Part shown: piece after piece, positions 1 through 13,900 of the stretch | How positions within the stretch are numbered: the first letter of the stretch is position 1 | Layout of the letters: each line of letters begins with the position of its first letter | Origin: Glandiceps talaboti | Lineage: Eukaryota > Hemichordata > Enteropneusta > Spengelidae | Assembly (NCBI RefSeq): GCF_964340395.1 | Contig: NC_135553.1 | Location: 16,783,501 to 16,847,500 of the forward strand | Direction: 5' to 3' | Length of the DNA stretch: 64,000 nucleotides | Made by a program: the position numbers and the translations under genes | Notes under the pieces: model-generated | The model's database searches: none | The model's input: only the letters and a program-made list of their open reading frames with translations | What the model was told of the DNA's origin: nothing

Positions 1-249
1 CATTGGACAGTAGACACATATTGTACATGCTGGCATGTTGTAGCTTTTTTTGAGATGATGTATGTTCCTTGTCCTTTTAGAGTAGTTACTGCTGTACTTC
101 AGGAATATGACAAGATGTAACCCTCAAATCATAACAATAAGGACAGTCTTAACTGTATAGTTGCAACTTTTCAGTGAAAAGTAATGTGTACATTTTCAAA
201 TTCTGTCATTAAGTCTATGATGGACTGTGAGTGTGATTCTTTGTTACAG

Positions 250-3200
250 GTAAATTTAATATGGAACATGCAAAGCCACTTTGGAGGCAGCTTCTTGGAA
301 TTTTTGAAAAGGTTATTTTACCAACCCATGCATCGTGTCATGTCCAGTATATTATGTTTTATATGTGTAGTTTTAACCCAGTAAGTATGAGATATCAAAC
401 TTGTCTATTAGAATGACGTCTCACTTCTCTTTGACACTGAAATTCAAAATATGCCTGAAAATGTTGGAATCTTGTAGACAGTTATTCATGATACAAACTG
501 TAATAGAATAGGAAGGACTTTACACAGTGTGTGGATTTTACACCCCGGTGATTAAAGAAACGGCAGTTGTTTGAGTTATGACAACAGAAACACATTATTT
601 GTCACTTGAAGTGCCAAGATATGTCTACTCATCGTTATAGCAAGTTGCACCACATAAGAATAATTAATTCCAAATATTAAGAAATTTGATGTATTTTATC
701 AGATAGTATGGGAAGTAAATTAAATGCTATAATTTGAAGTCAGATGTGTGTTATACTTCAGTTCGTATTCAAAATCGTACACCTGAGTCATTGCCATATA
801 CCATAAATTCATAAGCCAGAAAAACTATGAGAACAGTGACATATATCTATGCAACTGCAAGTTGTGTCTGTATGTGTGAAATAGGAGGGACATAGTTTAC
901 TATTGATGAAAGTAGTTTTGTCAAAATACCAAACACTCAGTTTGAGTAAGAATGTGCTCTTATGTTTTGTATTCCAGAGTATAGTTGATGCGTTTTTAGA
1001 TTTTCTTTTAAAGAAGATACAGGACCCCAATACCATTGCCATAGTGAGGCAGTCTGCAGCTGCCTATGTTTCTAGTTTTTTATCCAGAGCAAAATTTGTA
1101 CCCCTTAGGTAAGTGTATATTAATTTGCTGTCATGACAGATAGGGTTTAGATACAGGAAAGACTATGATTTCTTTTACGTCATTAATCAAAGTTTATCTG
1201 AGTACTTCAATAGTAATGTATCACTTCTGGATATCTAAGAAAAAACAATATTGGTAAAACAATGGAACGAGTTGCATATGATAGCTTGTTTTTCAAGGTT
1301 ACCATGGTACATTGTAATTATATAAGGCAAAGTATCTTGATAATATACAACCCATAACACTCAAGCAAAATGTTTGCATTGTTTGTCACAATTGTTTATA
1401 GGTTTCAATATTAAGTGTAAAAGTATACTGTTTCATCAGCCCAGTATGTATTGTCACTCAGTGATCAATCAAACAATGTTAGCGGTGCAAAGCAAGTAAA
1501 TAGTCAATGATTAGAGTGTCAACAATTATTCACTGTAATCAATCTGCTGTTCTTAAATTGACAACATTTAGAAAGACCACATACTAGGGGATTAGTGTGG
1601 CACATAGAGAATGTGCTTTACTTCAGTGTTAAGGGTTGTAAAAGCTTGTGCAGAGACCTGTGAGGTGGCCTTTAAATAACTGCATGTGTGCAAGTATTGT
1701 ATATTGCTCAGAAGTGTGTGATGTTCTGACAGTACTAGGCACTTTCCTTCCAAAAGCTTTTAACCAAAATCTTCATTTTCTGTAACATTTTGATGTCTCA
1801 ACCTCATTTTAGACTGGAATCATAAAAATCTTACTAATGCATGAATTGGTGTTAATGCTTGGTGTACATGTATCTGCTGTATTTTCTTTTAAAATTTGTC
1901 AACTTTTTTCTCTGTTATGTATGTGTTACTGATGAGAGTCAGTGATCCTAAGTAGAGAGTTGGAAGTGAATTTACTGTGAATTTATTGGGGTAGGCAGCC
2001 ATTGAGGCTTTTAAAGACCCCTTACTGTTCTGAGGTGGTTATCAATACATGCTTTAAACTGATTAATTGATGTACTAGCAATAGCCCTTTTCGGTAAAAT
2101 GTTCCAAATATCTACAACACATTGACTGAAAAAATAAAGTAAATGTCATCAATGGTATATTTTTAGAGCTCTGTACATACTGTTAATATTTCATCATCTT
2201 CTTTATTTGACAGTATTGTGAAAGCCACTTTTGATATCTTGTTGCCATGGATTCATAAATACATTGATGGACAAGATGGAAGTACTAGATCTTATCCCGA
2301 TGTTGATATCCATGGTCCTTTCTATTCAGTTTGTCAGGTTAGTCCAGTAATTGTTGTCACAAACGTTAAACATTGATAACAAAAGTTTGAGTGTGGAAAG
2401 ACAGATAGCAGGGCCAATTTACTAACTAACAGTAAATGAGTAGACATCGTAGATAGAAGAAGTAGTATAACGACAATTGAATAATTCCAAAACAAATTAG
2501 CAACAACTGTCTTGCACATTACAGAATGTTCAATACAATTCCACATTGAAATGACTAGAAATCCTAATCTCAAACAGACTAACATGAGTGACATAAAGTA
2601 TCTTAATCAAATAGTTAAATGTGTTCCAAGTCTTCGTATCAGAAATAGAATATTACTGCCTAGGCGCATCATAAAAGTAACGAACATTCAATTTCGTGGT
2701 CAACATCATAACTTTCATTCCATGCGCTTCACCTGCATTACTATAGGCACACAAGTCGACCTTCTTAATCTATTTTGACCCTCTAGCATAAGGAAAAAAG
2801 CTATTGCAGGTACTGTGAATTTCTTCCTTTCTTTCTACCTACAGGCAGTATTTTATACCTTTGTGTTCAGACACAAGGAGTTTTTAGAGTCCAGTAAAAA
2901 TACAGCCTATGTGAAAACTCTGAACTTCAGTAGAATTGTTATGTGTCGACTGAACCCCCTGAGGGTATGCCTGCCAACAGTTGTCAACATGTTTGCCACT
3001 GTAACAAGGTAAGGATTGTGTGCATGTCTTGTGCTGTAGGGCATAGTGGAGGGTCTGTGTGTAAGGTAATACTTGTTAATTGAAATATTGAAGTCTTCAT
3101 AATTTTTACTGTGTAACTTTTCCAGCAAAGTAGAAAAACCCAACCCAACCCAATCCCTCACCCAATCCCACCCCACCCCAACCCCAATGAACCCCCCCCC

Positions 3201-6200
3201 CCCCCCAAGTATGCAATACAGTGCAATTGTTAGACATTTATTGCAGTGGCCTATGTATTGCAAAGAACAGAGCATGACATAAACAGTACATAGGCTACTG
3301 AACATCATACCAAATTGATATGGTGTTAGTTTGTTAGACCAATGAAAATTACTAGAAAAATTGTAGCCACAACTACTCACATGGCTAAGTCTGACAAACA
3401 AGACAGGATTCCATCTAAACTAGTGGTATTAATTTTACATGCTTTATATCTGGAAGGAATATAATCATGTTATCACTGCTCAATGTGATCCCAAACTGTA
3501 CAATAATATATTGATGACAAATGGTGTGGTTTCAACCTCTTAAACAATGTATATATTACTAGCTATAGTAAATAATCAGAATTACGTGTGTGCTCAAAGT
3601 TATCACTAATTGTTATAAGTTACATGTAGATGGTGCTGTTGGTCAGCTGTGTACCTGTTGTGTTCAAAGCTGTTCTCAGTAATTAATTTGACATTGTATG
3701 TTTTACAGAATGTATCAAATAGTGTACTGTTACACTGTGATGGAACGGAATAACAGATCTTTTCTACCAGTGGTCAGCCATGGACAAAATAAATTTAAAC
3801 TGACTAATCTCAATCCATTGGATTCCTTCTTTCCATTTGATCCTTATTTACTCAGCAGGTAAGATTTTTGTTAAATTGAACACTTCAAAAGTATGTGTTT
3901 GTACTGTCTGCTATTGACATGTCATGATGATGTAAGTAAGAGAGCTACTAGCCCAATTAATATAGTGTTCTGGTTTTGTCATGTGCTTCACAACAGTACA
4001 GGTTTTGTCATGTGCTTCACAGCAGTAGATGGCTATGTGTACATTGTGTGTTATGGCCTATAGTGCAAAATAAAGATTATTATTATTATTGTGTGTTCAA
4101 GTTTTATCATGTGCTCTGAGGCTATGTATACATTGTGTGTGTTCAGGTTTTATCATGTGCTCCAAGGCTGTGTGTGCATTGTGTGTTCAGGTTTTGTCAT
4201 GTACTTCACAGCAGTAAATGGCTATGTGTACATTGTGTTCGGGTTTTGTCATGTGCTTCACAGTAGTACAAGGCAGTGTGTAGATTGTGTGTGTTTGGGT
4301 TTTGTCATGTGCTTCACAGTAGTAGTACAAGGCTGTGTGTACATTATGTGTTCTGGTTTTGTCATGTACTTCACAATAGTACAAGGCAGTGTGTAGAACA
4401 CACAGATCAATTTAGCTGGATACTCATTCTCAAACTGGTATTATATATATATATACACCAGTTTGAATTACTCCCAGCTTACATTATGTCATCTACTTCA
4501 CTGTTATATGCAGTAGTTGTCTTGATATACATGTATAACTAGATAGTGTTTCTTTCTGATCCAACATATTGATATTGTTTTCAATAAATGTGCTGTTCTG
4601 TATGAGTGTTTTATCTTGTGACATAAGGGTTTTGTATCACGGCACCTGACTACAGTCCATTATAAATCTGCCCACCTGTGTGAATGTGTATTATAACGTT
4701 GTATTTCAATTGTTGGAAATCTCACTACTAACCTTGCATCTCATCTGACACTTCATATACATTCTAACTGGTAGTTTGGTGACATGTATTTCTAATTATT
4801 TCAAAACCTTTGTTTTGCGGCAGTATATTGAAACCTGACTTGCACATACACTGTACACACTATGACAGAACCCTATGACATGTGAGTGCAAGTGTGGCGT
4901 ACTCAGGGTATATGTATGAGTGCTTGCAGTGTTCTCTTTGCCCGTAAGTAGTGAGTGAAAGTGCAGCAGAAAACACTGCAAGTTCAAATACGCCTGAGTA
5001 CCCATACTAGAACTCATATGGCATGGGTTCTGTTATTATTACATATGTTTATGTTAAAGTGGCAATTTCCTTAAAAATCACACAGCGATTTCGTGTAGCA
5101 AATGATTGCATGCTCATTTGCATATCATTTGCATGTAGGTATGCAGTAATGTTTTCAGTATTGCACTGCAGTGAAAATACCACTAGTAGGTGTGCCCACC
5201 AGTGCAAGTAATCTATGGTACATGTAATAATAAGAGATGACTTAACACTGTCTTGTTGTTTTCTTCCTGTTTATAGGTCCAAGAAATATGTCAAACCTTT
5301 TTATCAAGAATGGGAAGGGAACTTATCAGACCAAGAAGATGTCCACAGCAGTGCTAATGCTGAAGTAAGTTTGGTCAGGTTTGACAAGAACTTAGTCTTT
5401 TATCGTTACTTCAAACTTAAAGTAATATCACAGAGTATATTTGGATTTTGTCATGTATACCATTGTACAAGGCTGTGTGTACACATTATGTTCAAGTTTT
5501 GTCATGTGCTTCACAGCAATACAAGACTATGTGTACATTGTGTTCAGGTTTTATCATGTGCTTCACAATAGTACAAGGCTATATGTACATTGTGTGTGTT
5601 CAGGTTTTATCATGTGCTCCAAGGCTATGTGTACATTGTGTTCAGGTTTTGTCATGTGCTTCACAGCAGTAGATGGCTATGTGTACATTGTGTGTTGAGG
5701 TTTTGTTGTGTACTTCACAGCAGTACACAGCTATGTGTACATTGTGTGTTCGGGTTTTGTCATGTGCTTCACAATAGTACAAGGCAGTGTGTAGAACACA
5801 CAGATCAATTCAGCTGGATACTCATTCTCAAACTGGTATTATATATATACAGTTTGAATTACTCCCAGCTTACATATACCAACATTCAGCAATAAATGAC
5901 TGTTAAAAACAAAAGGCAAAGCCACAGTGTCGCTGTCTGGGTACCTGATTAGAATAGACCATGTGTGCTAAATGTACAATCAAAGAAAAGAGAGACAGTT
6001 TTACCTAATACCCAATAGTTTGTAAGGTGTGCCATGTTCAGGCATCGTTGCACATCGGCAACAAGCAAGGTCATTTAGGGCAGACACCATGTATCTTACT
6101 ATCTAGTTACCCAAGGTACCATGGATATTTTGTAAAATTATGTTCATTATTCATTGTTTACAGGATGAAGATGAGTTGACCAGTTACAGCGTTTCAAACC

Positions 6201-6301
6201 CAGATAGTTATCTTCCACTAGGAGTTACACCAACAGGAGCACATGTCATCTCACCAGGGTTCAAACACACAGAACTTCTCATGCATCAGCATTTATCATA
6301 A
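250..6301 (+). CDS. RRN3: RRN3 (TIF-IA), RNA polymerase I initiation factor, 3' seven exons
   Basis: RRN3 bridges RNA polymerase I to the SL1/core promoter complex in the nucleolus and links rRNA synthesis to growth signals. Coding exons: 250-380, 978-1108, 2214-2337, 2845-3008, 3709-3858, 5277-5364, 6164-6301 (stop TAA). Every junction has AG/GT borders and the phases join without a break. Recognisable family stretches are LPTHASCHVQ (exon 1 here), HGPFYSVCQAVFYTFVFRHK across two exons, RLNPLRVCLP, ERNNRSFLPV and LDSFFPFDP. The N-terminal part (roughly the first third of a ~650-residue family) lies left of the window. The C-terminal tail is acidic (DQED, DEDE), as in the family. Introns hold two related tandem arrays (about 3978 and 5445). 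It converges with NTAN1. Identity is secure; the borders were read by eye. Confidence 0.93.
3978..4485 (+). repeat. tandem array (~50 bp unit) with hairpin tail, RRN3 intron
   Basis: About eight degenerate units contain GTTTTGTCATGTGCTTCACA followed by a GTACAAGGCTATGTGTACATTGTGTG-like half. The array ends in a unique tail in which AAACTGG and CCAGTTT flank an (AT)n loop (about 4433-4470). An (ATT)n-tailed insertion interrupts the array near 4045-4090. A second array with the same tail lies about 1 kb downstream. Long apparent reading frames here are products of the repeat. Confidence 0.85.
4863..5033. mobile_element. fold-back MITE, GTGCAAGTGTGGCGTAC family, copy 1
   Basis: The left half reads GACAGAACCCTATGACATG then GTGCAAGTGTGGCGTACTC and AGTGCTTGCAGTGTTCTCT. 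The right half is its imperfect reverse complement, ending CATGGGTTCTGT. Copies at 8829-9000 and 43378-43548 show the same organisation. There is no coding capacity. Confidence 0.7.
5445..5872 (+). repeat. second tandem array with the same hairpin tail, RRN3 intron
   Basis: About seven ~50 bp units of the family at 3978-4485 end in the same tail: AACACACAGATCAATT, CTCATTCTCAAACTGG, an (AT)n loop, then CAGTTTGAATTACTCCCAGC. Array plus tail recur together, so the tail belongs to the repeated element. It lies between the last two RRN3 exons. Confidence 0.85.
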
Positions 6302-7076
6302 CCTATGAACTTTGACCCAAGATGACCTGTCAAATCTATGATATCTTGAGGAAGCATTACTCATGGCAACATGCTAATGTCTTGCATGGGGTAGTGTCCG
6401 TAAACTTTGATCTGTGAACAAAATTTTGTTTCAAAATCAGTACAGATCCTACTAAGGGAGGTGCCTACTAAAAAGGAACACATGACATTTTTGCTACATA
6501 TCTAATCATGATGACATTTGAACTATGAACTCAAACCGTCATGACGACTTTTTAGCCGTGATCTTCACATTGAGAAAACAACCTTCAAGTTCAAGTACCC
6601 AATCTGTCAAACTTCAGTCTCTTTAAGTGCCTGATTTTTAACTATAATGTAAATATAATTTATGAATTTTGAAACGGGGTTGAGAATTGGCTACACCATA
6701 ATTATACAGTAGTTAGAATAGAGAGTTCGTTATGTTGCACCACTTGTGGTGTGTCAATTATAGAAATATTCACCATACAGACACTATGGAAAATAGTGAC
6801 TTTTACAGACAAATAGATTTGTATTCCCAGTATTCACAATATCTTTGTGTACTACACTTGTTGTACATCAAATATACACATTGATAATTTAGAGACACGC
6901 ATGTAATGTGCATATGTTAATTCATCTGGCATGGAGCTCATATCACAACACAAATATGACCACTGCATCTCACGCTAATCAGATATACAAGACAAAAATG
7001 TAGCAGTATTTATTTATTTCCTATTTTGATATATATACTATATTTACATAGTTTGTAACTGGCTGTGATCACAAGC

Positions 7077-7082
7077 ATTAAA
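7077..7082 (+). promoter_or_regulatory. candidate RRN3 polyadenylation signal (ATTAAA)
   Basis: ATTAAA lies about 780 bases after the RRN3 stop codon, in AT-rich DNA and before the convergent NTAN1 gene. The stretch 6302-7700 holds no other gene that I can see and is probably RRN3 3' UTR plus spacer. Position and hexamer are the only support. Confidence 0.3.
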
Positions 7083-7755
7083 ATAATGATTTTAATCCAA
7101 GATTCTGTTCTTTGACTTAACCCTTAGGATAGATACAGTAAACAGTTTCATCATGTTATGTGTTAACAATAGCAAACACTATTATAAATGAATTGTAATA
7201 TCTATTGAAACCACAGTAACCTGTAGTCTTGTGTCTTTTTTAGTGTGGGGAACCTGTAGTTTGTGTGTTATCGTGTGATTAATTCACTGCATGGATACAA
7301 GATGATTTTTTTAGTATCTTCCCAAGTTCACTTCCTTTTAGCCCATGAGTAGTCTGATATATACAAAACTAAATGATTTACATGCTCGTTATTAGCTGGT
7401 TCATTAAAAAAAAACCTTGACAAATACACTATCAACCCCCATATTCCAAATATGCAATTTCTTGAATATTCACACTTTAAAATTGATAGTTTGGCATTGA
7501 GGAAAAAAACAAACATACAAGTCATGTCACTTTGATATACATTATACTTGTACAACTAAATATACATACCCACCCCTGTTTATAAAAAGTTCCTGTTATA
7601 TAAAACGTGGCAAAAAATAATACACATCATGACCATAAGATGATATTTGTTATTGTGCAAAGTTATCCATGTGGAGAAAAATGGCGCCCTCTGGTGTCAA
7701 TTATGGTTATTGAAAGTCATGACCTAATCATAAAGTGGAACTTTGTTGACAAATC

Positions 7756-7917
7756 AGGGGTGAACAAATCCACTGGTCCTGGGTCCAGGACTAGCGATTT
7801 TTTTGGGCGGACCACACACATTTTACCTTGTACCACTTATTCTTTCAGCAGGACCACTGGATTTTTTAAGGCACTGGTCTGGGGACCACCAGTTCACAAA
7901 ATGATTTGTTCACCCCT
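7756..7917. mobile_element. fold-back MITE in RRN3-NTAN1 spacer
   Basis: AGGGGTGAACAAAT at the left end is matched by ATTTGTTCACCCCT at the right end, with internal inverted ACTGGTCC/GGACCACCAG blocks. It lies just past the NTAN1 stop codon and may be part of the NTAN1 3' UTR. The hairpin plan and size (162 bp) fit a non-autonomous DNA transposon. No convincing target duplication was seen. Confidence 0.65.
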
Positions 7918-7966
7918 CCTTCCAACATGACCCATCTATCATGCCACTCACTCCCCACCCCTATAA

Positions 7967-10900
7967 TTAAGTACTGTGATCAACTTTCATCCATAGTCCA
8001 TTACTATCCTTCTCGTACAATCTTGGTTTGCCACCAGGGAATAGTGTAATTTCTGGATTGCGATGCTCAATAATATGTTTCAATGCATTCCGTACATGTT
8101 GCACATAGTTAGGTGGTTCTACCAATGGTGATGTTGACAGGTACTGTAACAAATCAAACAAAGTTAGGTGGTTCTACCAGTAATGTTGACATGTACTGTA
8201 AGAAACAAAACAAAGTTAGGTGGTTCTACTGATGATGTTGACATCTACCATAACAAATCAAATCAAACTTTACACAGAATAACATATACGCTAATATCAA
8301 CCTCATACATTTGATCCTAAGAAATGATGGCAATTTATGTTACAGAATGACAGTGCTGCTAGTGGGAGTTGTAGTTTGGTCTTTCTCAGCTGTTTTGCAT
8401 TACGAAGAAGTTTTTTTGGGAGGCAAATTTTGATCTGTTTTATCGTTACTGTGTACATTATGTATTTTGATGCCTTTTGAACTTGAATTTTGAATATCTC
8501 TTGTTTACGTTTTTCATGCACATCTCACAAGACTCAATCTACTGAACTCTCCATTTAATATTAACATGGAGGGTACTAGAAGTTTGAAAGCCCTATTACA
8601 TTCAATACATACCTGTAAAATAACTTCATCTGGTTCAAGTAACCAAAATCGTGCATCAGGCCATGGTCTATATTGGTATGGACCAATTCTTAGCTGTCTC
8701 TTGGTGAAGTCATATACACTTGACATCTGACAACGTGAAAAGTTAATTGTTAATTTGACGCACCCACTGATGCACACAATTTCTAGTGACATGCCAAAAT
8801 TTGATGTTCCCAGATAAAGGTGTGTATAACAGAATCCCATTCCACGTGAGTTCCAGTGTGGGTACTTTCATAGGTGTATTTACACTTGTGTTGTCTGCTC
8901 TACTTTCATCACTTTGCTGATAGTCACAGAGAACATTGCAAGCACTCATGCAAATACCCCAAGTACGCCACACTTCCACTCGCATGTCATGGGGTTCTGT
9001 CATATTACAGGGGTTAGCAGATATAGGAGCACCATTATTCAAGTATCAGAAACTGCACTAGGTCAATATACACACAGACTTAGTTATCAATATTTCAGTC
9101 ACATCAACTTACATGTTTTCCAATTCCAACAAAATTTCTTGCACTTCTTGCTGCCTCATCAGGACCTTTGTCTGCAAAGGATGCTGGGTACATTTCTCCA
9201 GTTTTCACATTTACTCCTAGAATGGTAAATGGAATATTCATGAGTAGGTTACTATGGTAACTGTGAAGACAAAGTGGGTTGAAAAGGTGGAACTGGCTGA
9301 TACATCTGTTATAGTTTATCCGTCAAAATTGGCACCTCAAATAGATAATAATAATATTATTATTATTATAACTTTATTGCAGGATACACTCCCATATACT
9401 ATAAAAAACACAACATTTACATAGTACACAAGACAAACGTTAAAAAAAGCACTCTAAAATAGACAGACAGAAAAAGATATTTTAAAAATACATTAAATTC
9501 ATATATACATACTATTTGTTATCCAACATGCACATGCAGATTTCATTCAAACCTAGTCCAGATACTGGGTTTGGAGACTGAAGACTACATATCTGTCTTT
9601 ACATGTTTCCTTTACTAAATTGAAGTACAAATGTACTCAAGTACTTGTCTGACAGATTTAAGGTCAAAATTACTCCAAGTTCTATACAGAATGTAACATA
9701 CATCTTTTTATTCTCACATTTTTCCAACATCAAAGTATGAATACCACTAGTACTTACCCACTCCATAAATGATAGGGCCATGTACGCCATCCTTCACAAT
9801 ATCATTCAAGTCTATCAAAACAAAACAAGACAAGACACTCTCTAATTACCAGCATACAGAATTCATTACAGAGTTTATGAGTTCAACTGCATTATTCAAA
9901 TATATCAACATGGAACAAGTTGATAAATTACCAGTGTACAGAAGTCATTGCAGAGTTTGAGAGTTCTCGACATTAGTATTCAAATCTAGCAAGTTCAACA
10001 TTCAGTAAGATTTGTGATTTGTACTTGACCTACCTGTAATGCATGCTGTTTTCAAGTGTATCTCCTCAGGGTGTTTGTGGAATTCATCTATAATGGTTTA
10101 AAAGAAGAATTACTTAGTCAAATCATAGTCTGACAACACAGAAGGTGACTAGATAGTTACAGACACTCATTAAATTCAAATTATGTCAATCAGTTTACTT
10201 TGTAAAATGGTTTGTTTCAATTTCAAAAGAAAAACGGTTGAAATACAACCGTCATAAGCACGAGTGTAATTTTTTTTGATGGAAGGGGTTGATGCATATG
10301 CATCGCAAAAATACTGGCATTGGTATATAACCAAATACACCACTGTGACAGGTTTTTCTTAATTCAAACTTAGGAATTGTAACCTATATTATGGTACTAT
10401 TATCTTTTTAAGGCTGAAATGTCAAAATATTTTTTTTTAAACTGTATTATTTTGTAATTGCATTCTGTATGGTTTTAGACCTCAAAAAGATGGCTGCCAC
10501 TATTCTAAAGTGTACCCTCTAATGATAGCCAAATTTTGCTGTTGTGGGTCAGTATGATAAAAACTGGCATTTCTTGTGAGTCATCACATAGTAAGAGATA
10601 GGGGAACACCAAATTTTAGTGCATCATTAGAAATTGTGTGCATCAGTCTCACGTCAAATTGGCTAACTGACTCTATACTCAGAGCACTGAGCTCTACAAT
10701 AGAATGGGATACCCTTGCAAATTGGCCGACTGACTCTACACTCAGACCACTGAGCTCTACGATAGCTTGGGATACCCTTGCAAATTGGCCGACTGACTCT
10801 ACACTCGGACCACTGAGCTCTACGATAGCATGGGATACCCTTGCATGTTTATCTACTTCATAACACACGAGATGCTTAATAACATGATATTTTGGCTACA

Positions 10901-13900
10901 AATTCTGTAATTTTGTTCCGAGAGTAAAAGATATTGAATTTATCATTATTATTTCTATCAGACTCAGAAAATAAAGAAAGGTGTATACCTACTCAATATC
11001 TCCAAAGAGAGTTGTTCAGATGTTTTCTTGTCATCTGCAAAGCCACCAACAAGATGTAGTTCTAAACTGGATAAAAACAGCATTGGCAAAATTAATTTTC
11101 AAGTATCTTTTTCAGTATACTTTCATTGTTTTTGAAATTTGACCTACATATCTGAATAACTGTGAGTGAACACAACTTTCGAGGCATGTTGTAAAAGAAC
11201 GACAGATGGCAGAAAAAAAGTGAGACACACTTTTGTTATGTGTGAAGTGAACATTCTAAAACACCAAAGAAATGGAAAATCGGGTGACAGGTGGTCTCTT
11301 CCGAGGCATTTATATTGGCCATGGCGCCTTGAGATAATCAAGACACCTCTATTCACACCTTAAACAAACTCTCACTTTCAGTCAAAGACAATAGAAAATA
11401 CAATAGCATTTAAGAGGAGAGAAAAACCTTTCAGAAAATATATGGGTTGATGGTGTTAACTTTATTCATTGTTGGGAAACAATAACTTGAAAATATGTCA
11501 CTCTTAAAATCTTCCCTTTGTGCATCTCCACCTTAACTGCTGTCTACTTACCATCCCTGTTTTCCATGTGATAGTGTAGTGATTTCTTGTAACATAGCCT
11601 TGATACCGCCCTCTACACCACTGCCATCACAATGAGATAGACACACAGCATTACTGCCTGATAACACCAAACAAATACAGAAAATATGGAATTTATACCC
11701 TGGTTGTTCTACGTCACAACAACACGCATTATGTCATTTGTTCGGCAATGCTTCAAACTCTTACCAAATTTCCATAAGTCAAGCTTGTTCAGACATAATT
11801 CTATTATAATCCCCAATAATACTCTTCATTCGGCATGAAGACTCGTAACCTGAGAGTTTTGTCACTACTCACCCTCAACTCAAACTGACAAGGCCCCTTA
11901 GGTCACTCATATTTTCCTTTGCTGAGTGAAGAAAAACATTGTGAACAATATCTATAATTGTTCTCTAACTTTGACAGTGTTTAGCTGTTGTATGGATATT
12001 GCAAGCTAATGTCATGACTGGGGGTTGGGTGGGGATTGGGATGGGGGGGGGATGGGGGGGGGGGGTATGTATTATGGAAAGGGGTTTGAAGATACAGTAC
12101 AGATATAGAATGTAAGAATAGGGAACTTGCAAACCCGCCATGTTGAATGTTGCATCATGGGACACGCAATAATAAATACTAATCAATTAGTAAACAATGT
12201 TGTTAAATTGTTCATGACCACAAATGATCAATTCATATTTAGCTTGACCAGTGTGGGAGGTTTATGTCATCGGTAGTTCCAGATAAGATATTACAATAAC
12301 CACAGATAATCCCATAGTCCTTTGCATCTGAGCATGCTCAGTCTGGATTGCAAGTTCCCTATTGGGTACAACACAATACAAAGTCAGGAATATTTTTACT
12401 GGGGACTTGGGGTCCTATATTTATTAGTTGACAACAAACAAACACAGAATAACACAAAAACATGCACATATCTAGAATGGGACATGATTAAAATGAAAAG
12501 AAAAGTTGACATGTAGTGTTGTTCTGTGGTAAGTAAACATTGAATAATGAACTACTGACAGGGAATTTATAACAGAATCATCAGTGCGCCCTCAGAAATA
12601 AAAGATGGATCACATCACAATCTATGTACTATACCTGTGTGTCTCAAGACAGTGATATGACAAGTAGTGGCATCTTCTGATCCTATGACATCAATTGACA
12701 CTGTGAAGACAAGATAATTTGTACAGAATATTGGTGGAAGGTTATAAATTTATATGGAACTATATACTATCCTTTCTATTGTGATCTCCTTTGGGCAGCT
12801 AATTAGATATCAACGTTTGAGTACAATGTTTTGCTGGGGCCATATTATTCAAAACATAATTTGTGACATTCATCTGGTCGGTAATTTTAAAACAGTAATA
12901 CAACACTGGTAATCAAGGCTTCGGTTTACAAAGCTAGGCACAAACTGTTTATTGTTCTTCAATGTGGTAGCTTAGGGTTAATTACCAGAGTAATAATTAG
13001 TTCTTCTATCACGACTACCTAGCAGTAAAACCAGCAAACAGATAGTTTGACAAATCCTGTTGACCTGAATAGGCGAAGTGTTACTCATAAGTAATACAAA
13101 CCCTTGGTTGTGATACAAGAACTTTTCATTATATGATTTGCACATGTTCTATCTTCCTTTATTTTTAAACATTACAAACAAATTGCTGTAGACATAGTAT
13201 GGAGATCTGTGTTGCTATGGATACTATGTACTGATACACCTACCATGCTGAGGTATGACAGTGGCAAACTCTCTCTGACTGATGTACAATAAGCCTGCTG
13301 CTACACACTGCCTTACTGGTTCACTACATAGTTTTACAGACGACTCCTGCATTGGAGAAAACAAAGTATAAACAGAGATATACAAACACATTTATTATTG
13401 CGAGAATGAATTTTCATGGCCTCTGGGTTCATATTACATGAGTACACCCCTGTCGATGCTGGTAAAATGAATGTAGGATTCACTTCCAAGAAATGCTTTG
13501 ACTGTGAGTAGATATTTATCACTGTCTTTGGTTTTGATCAGCAGTACTGTATAGCTACAAAATATTATGTAGGCTTGGTATTTCACTCATGGGACATTAC
13601 ATTTTTGACACAGAGCTAGACATATTTCAACTTTAGACTAACAATAACAGAGACACAATAAACACAGCAGGATCCTTTGCCCAATCACATTGAACACTGA
13701 TAATCATTGCAGTGAAAACAGGCTTCTAATGAAAACACTGCAGTGTGCAACTATGTAATTATTTCTTTTGCATTAGAAGTTGTCTGAGGGTGTGTATTAA
13801 ATGTCATGTTACACGAGTGAAACACCAAGCCTCCATCATTTTAGCTGTAAGTTGTTTGAGGGTGTGTATTAAATGTCATGTTACATGAGTGAAACACAAA

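Noticed and set aside
2020-2200. Possible LINE fragment in an RRN3 intron
   Set aside because: The sequence has the feel of an antisense RT region, but no peptide of useful length could be read.
2907-3401. 164-codon frame on the - strand overlapping an RRN3 exon
   Set aside because: It is antisense to a conserved exon and runs through a poly-C/G tract (GGGGG glycine run). No family motif.
4091-4542. Cys/Phe-rich frames (CVFRFYHVLQGC type) at 4.1-4.5 and 5.4-5.9 kb
   Set aside because: They are translations of the ~50 bp tandem units; both strands and several frames are open for the same reason.
7607-7930. 107-codon + strand frame next to the NTAN1 3' end
   Set aside because: It overlaps the fold-back MITE at 7756-7917 and has no recognisable motif.
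10576-10868. 95-codon frames on both strands with LSSTIAWDTLANWPTDS repeats
   Set aside because: A 63 bp tandem repeat (multiple of three) keeps frames open. No support for coding.
10993-11061. Alternative NTAN1 exon 5 acceptor (TTTAG at 11062-11066)
   Set aside because: It would create TGA at the joint with exon 4; the CCAG acceptor five bases upstream restores frame and the QGCLELHLVGG match.
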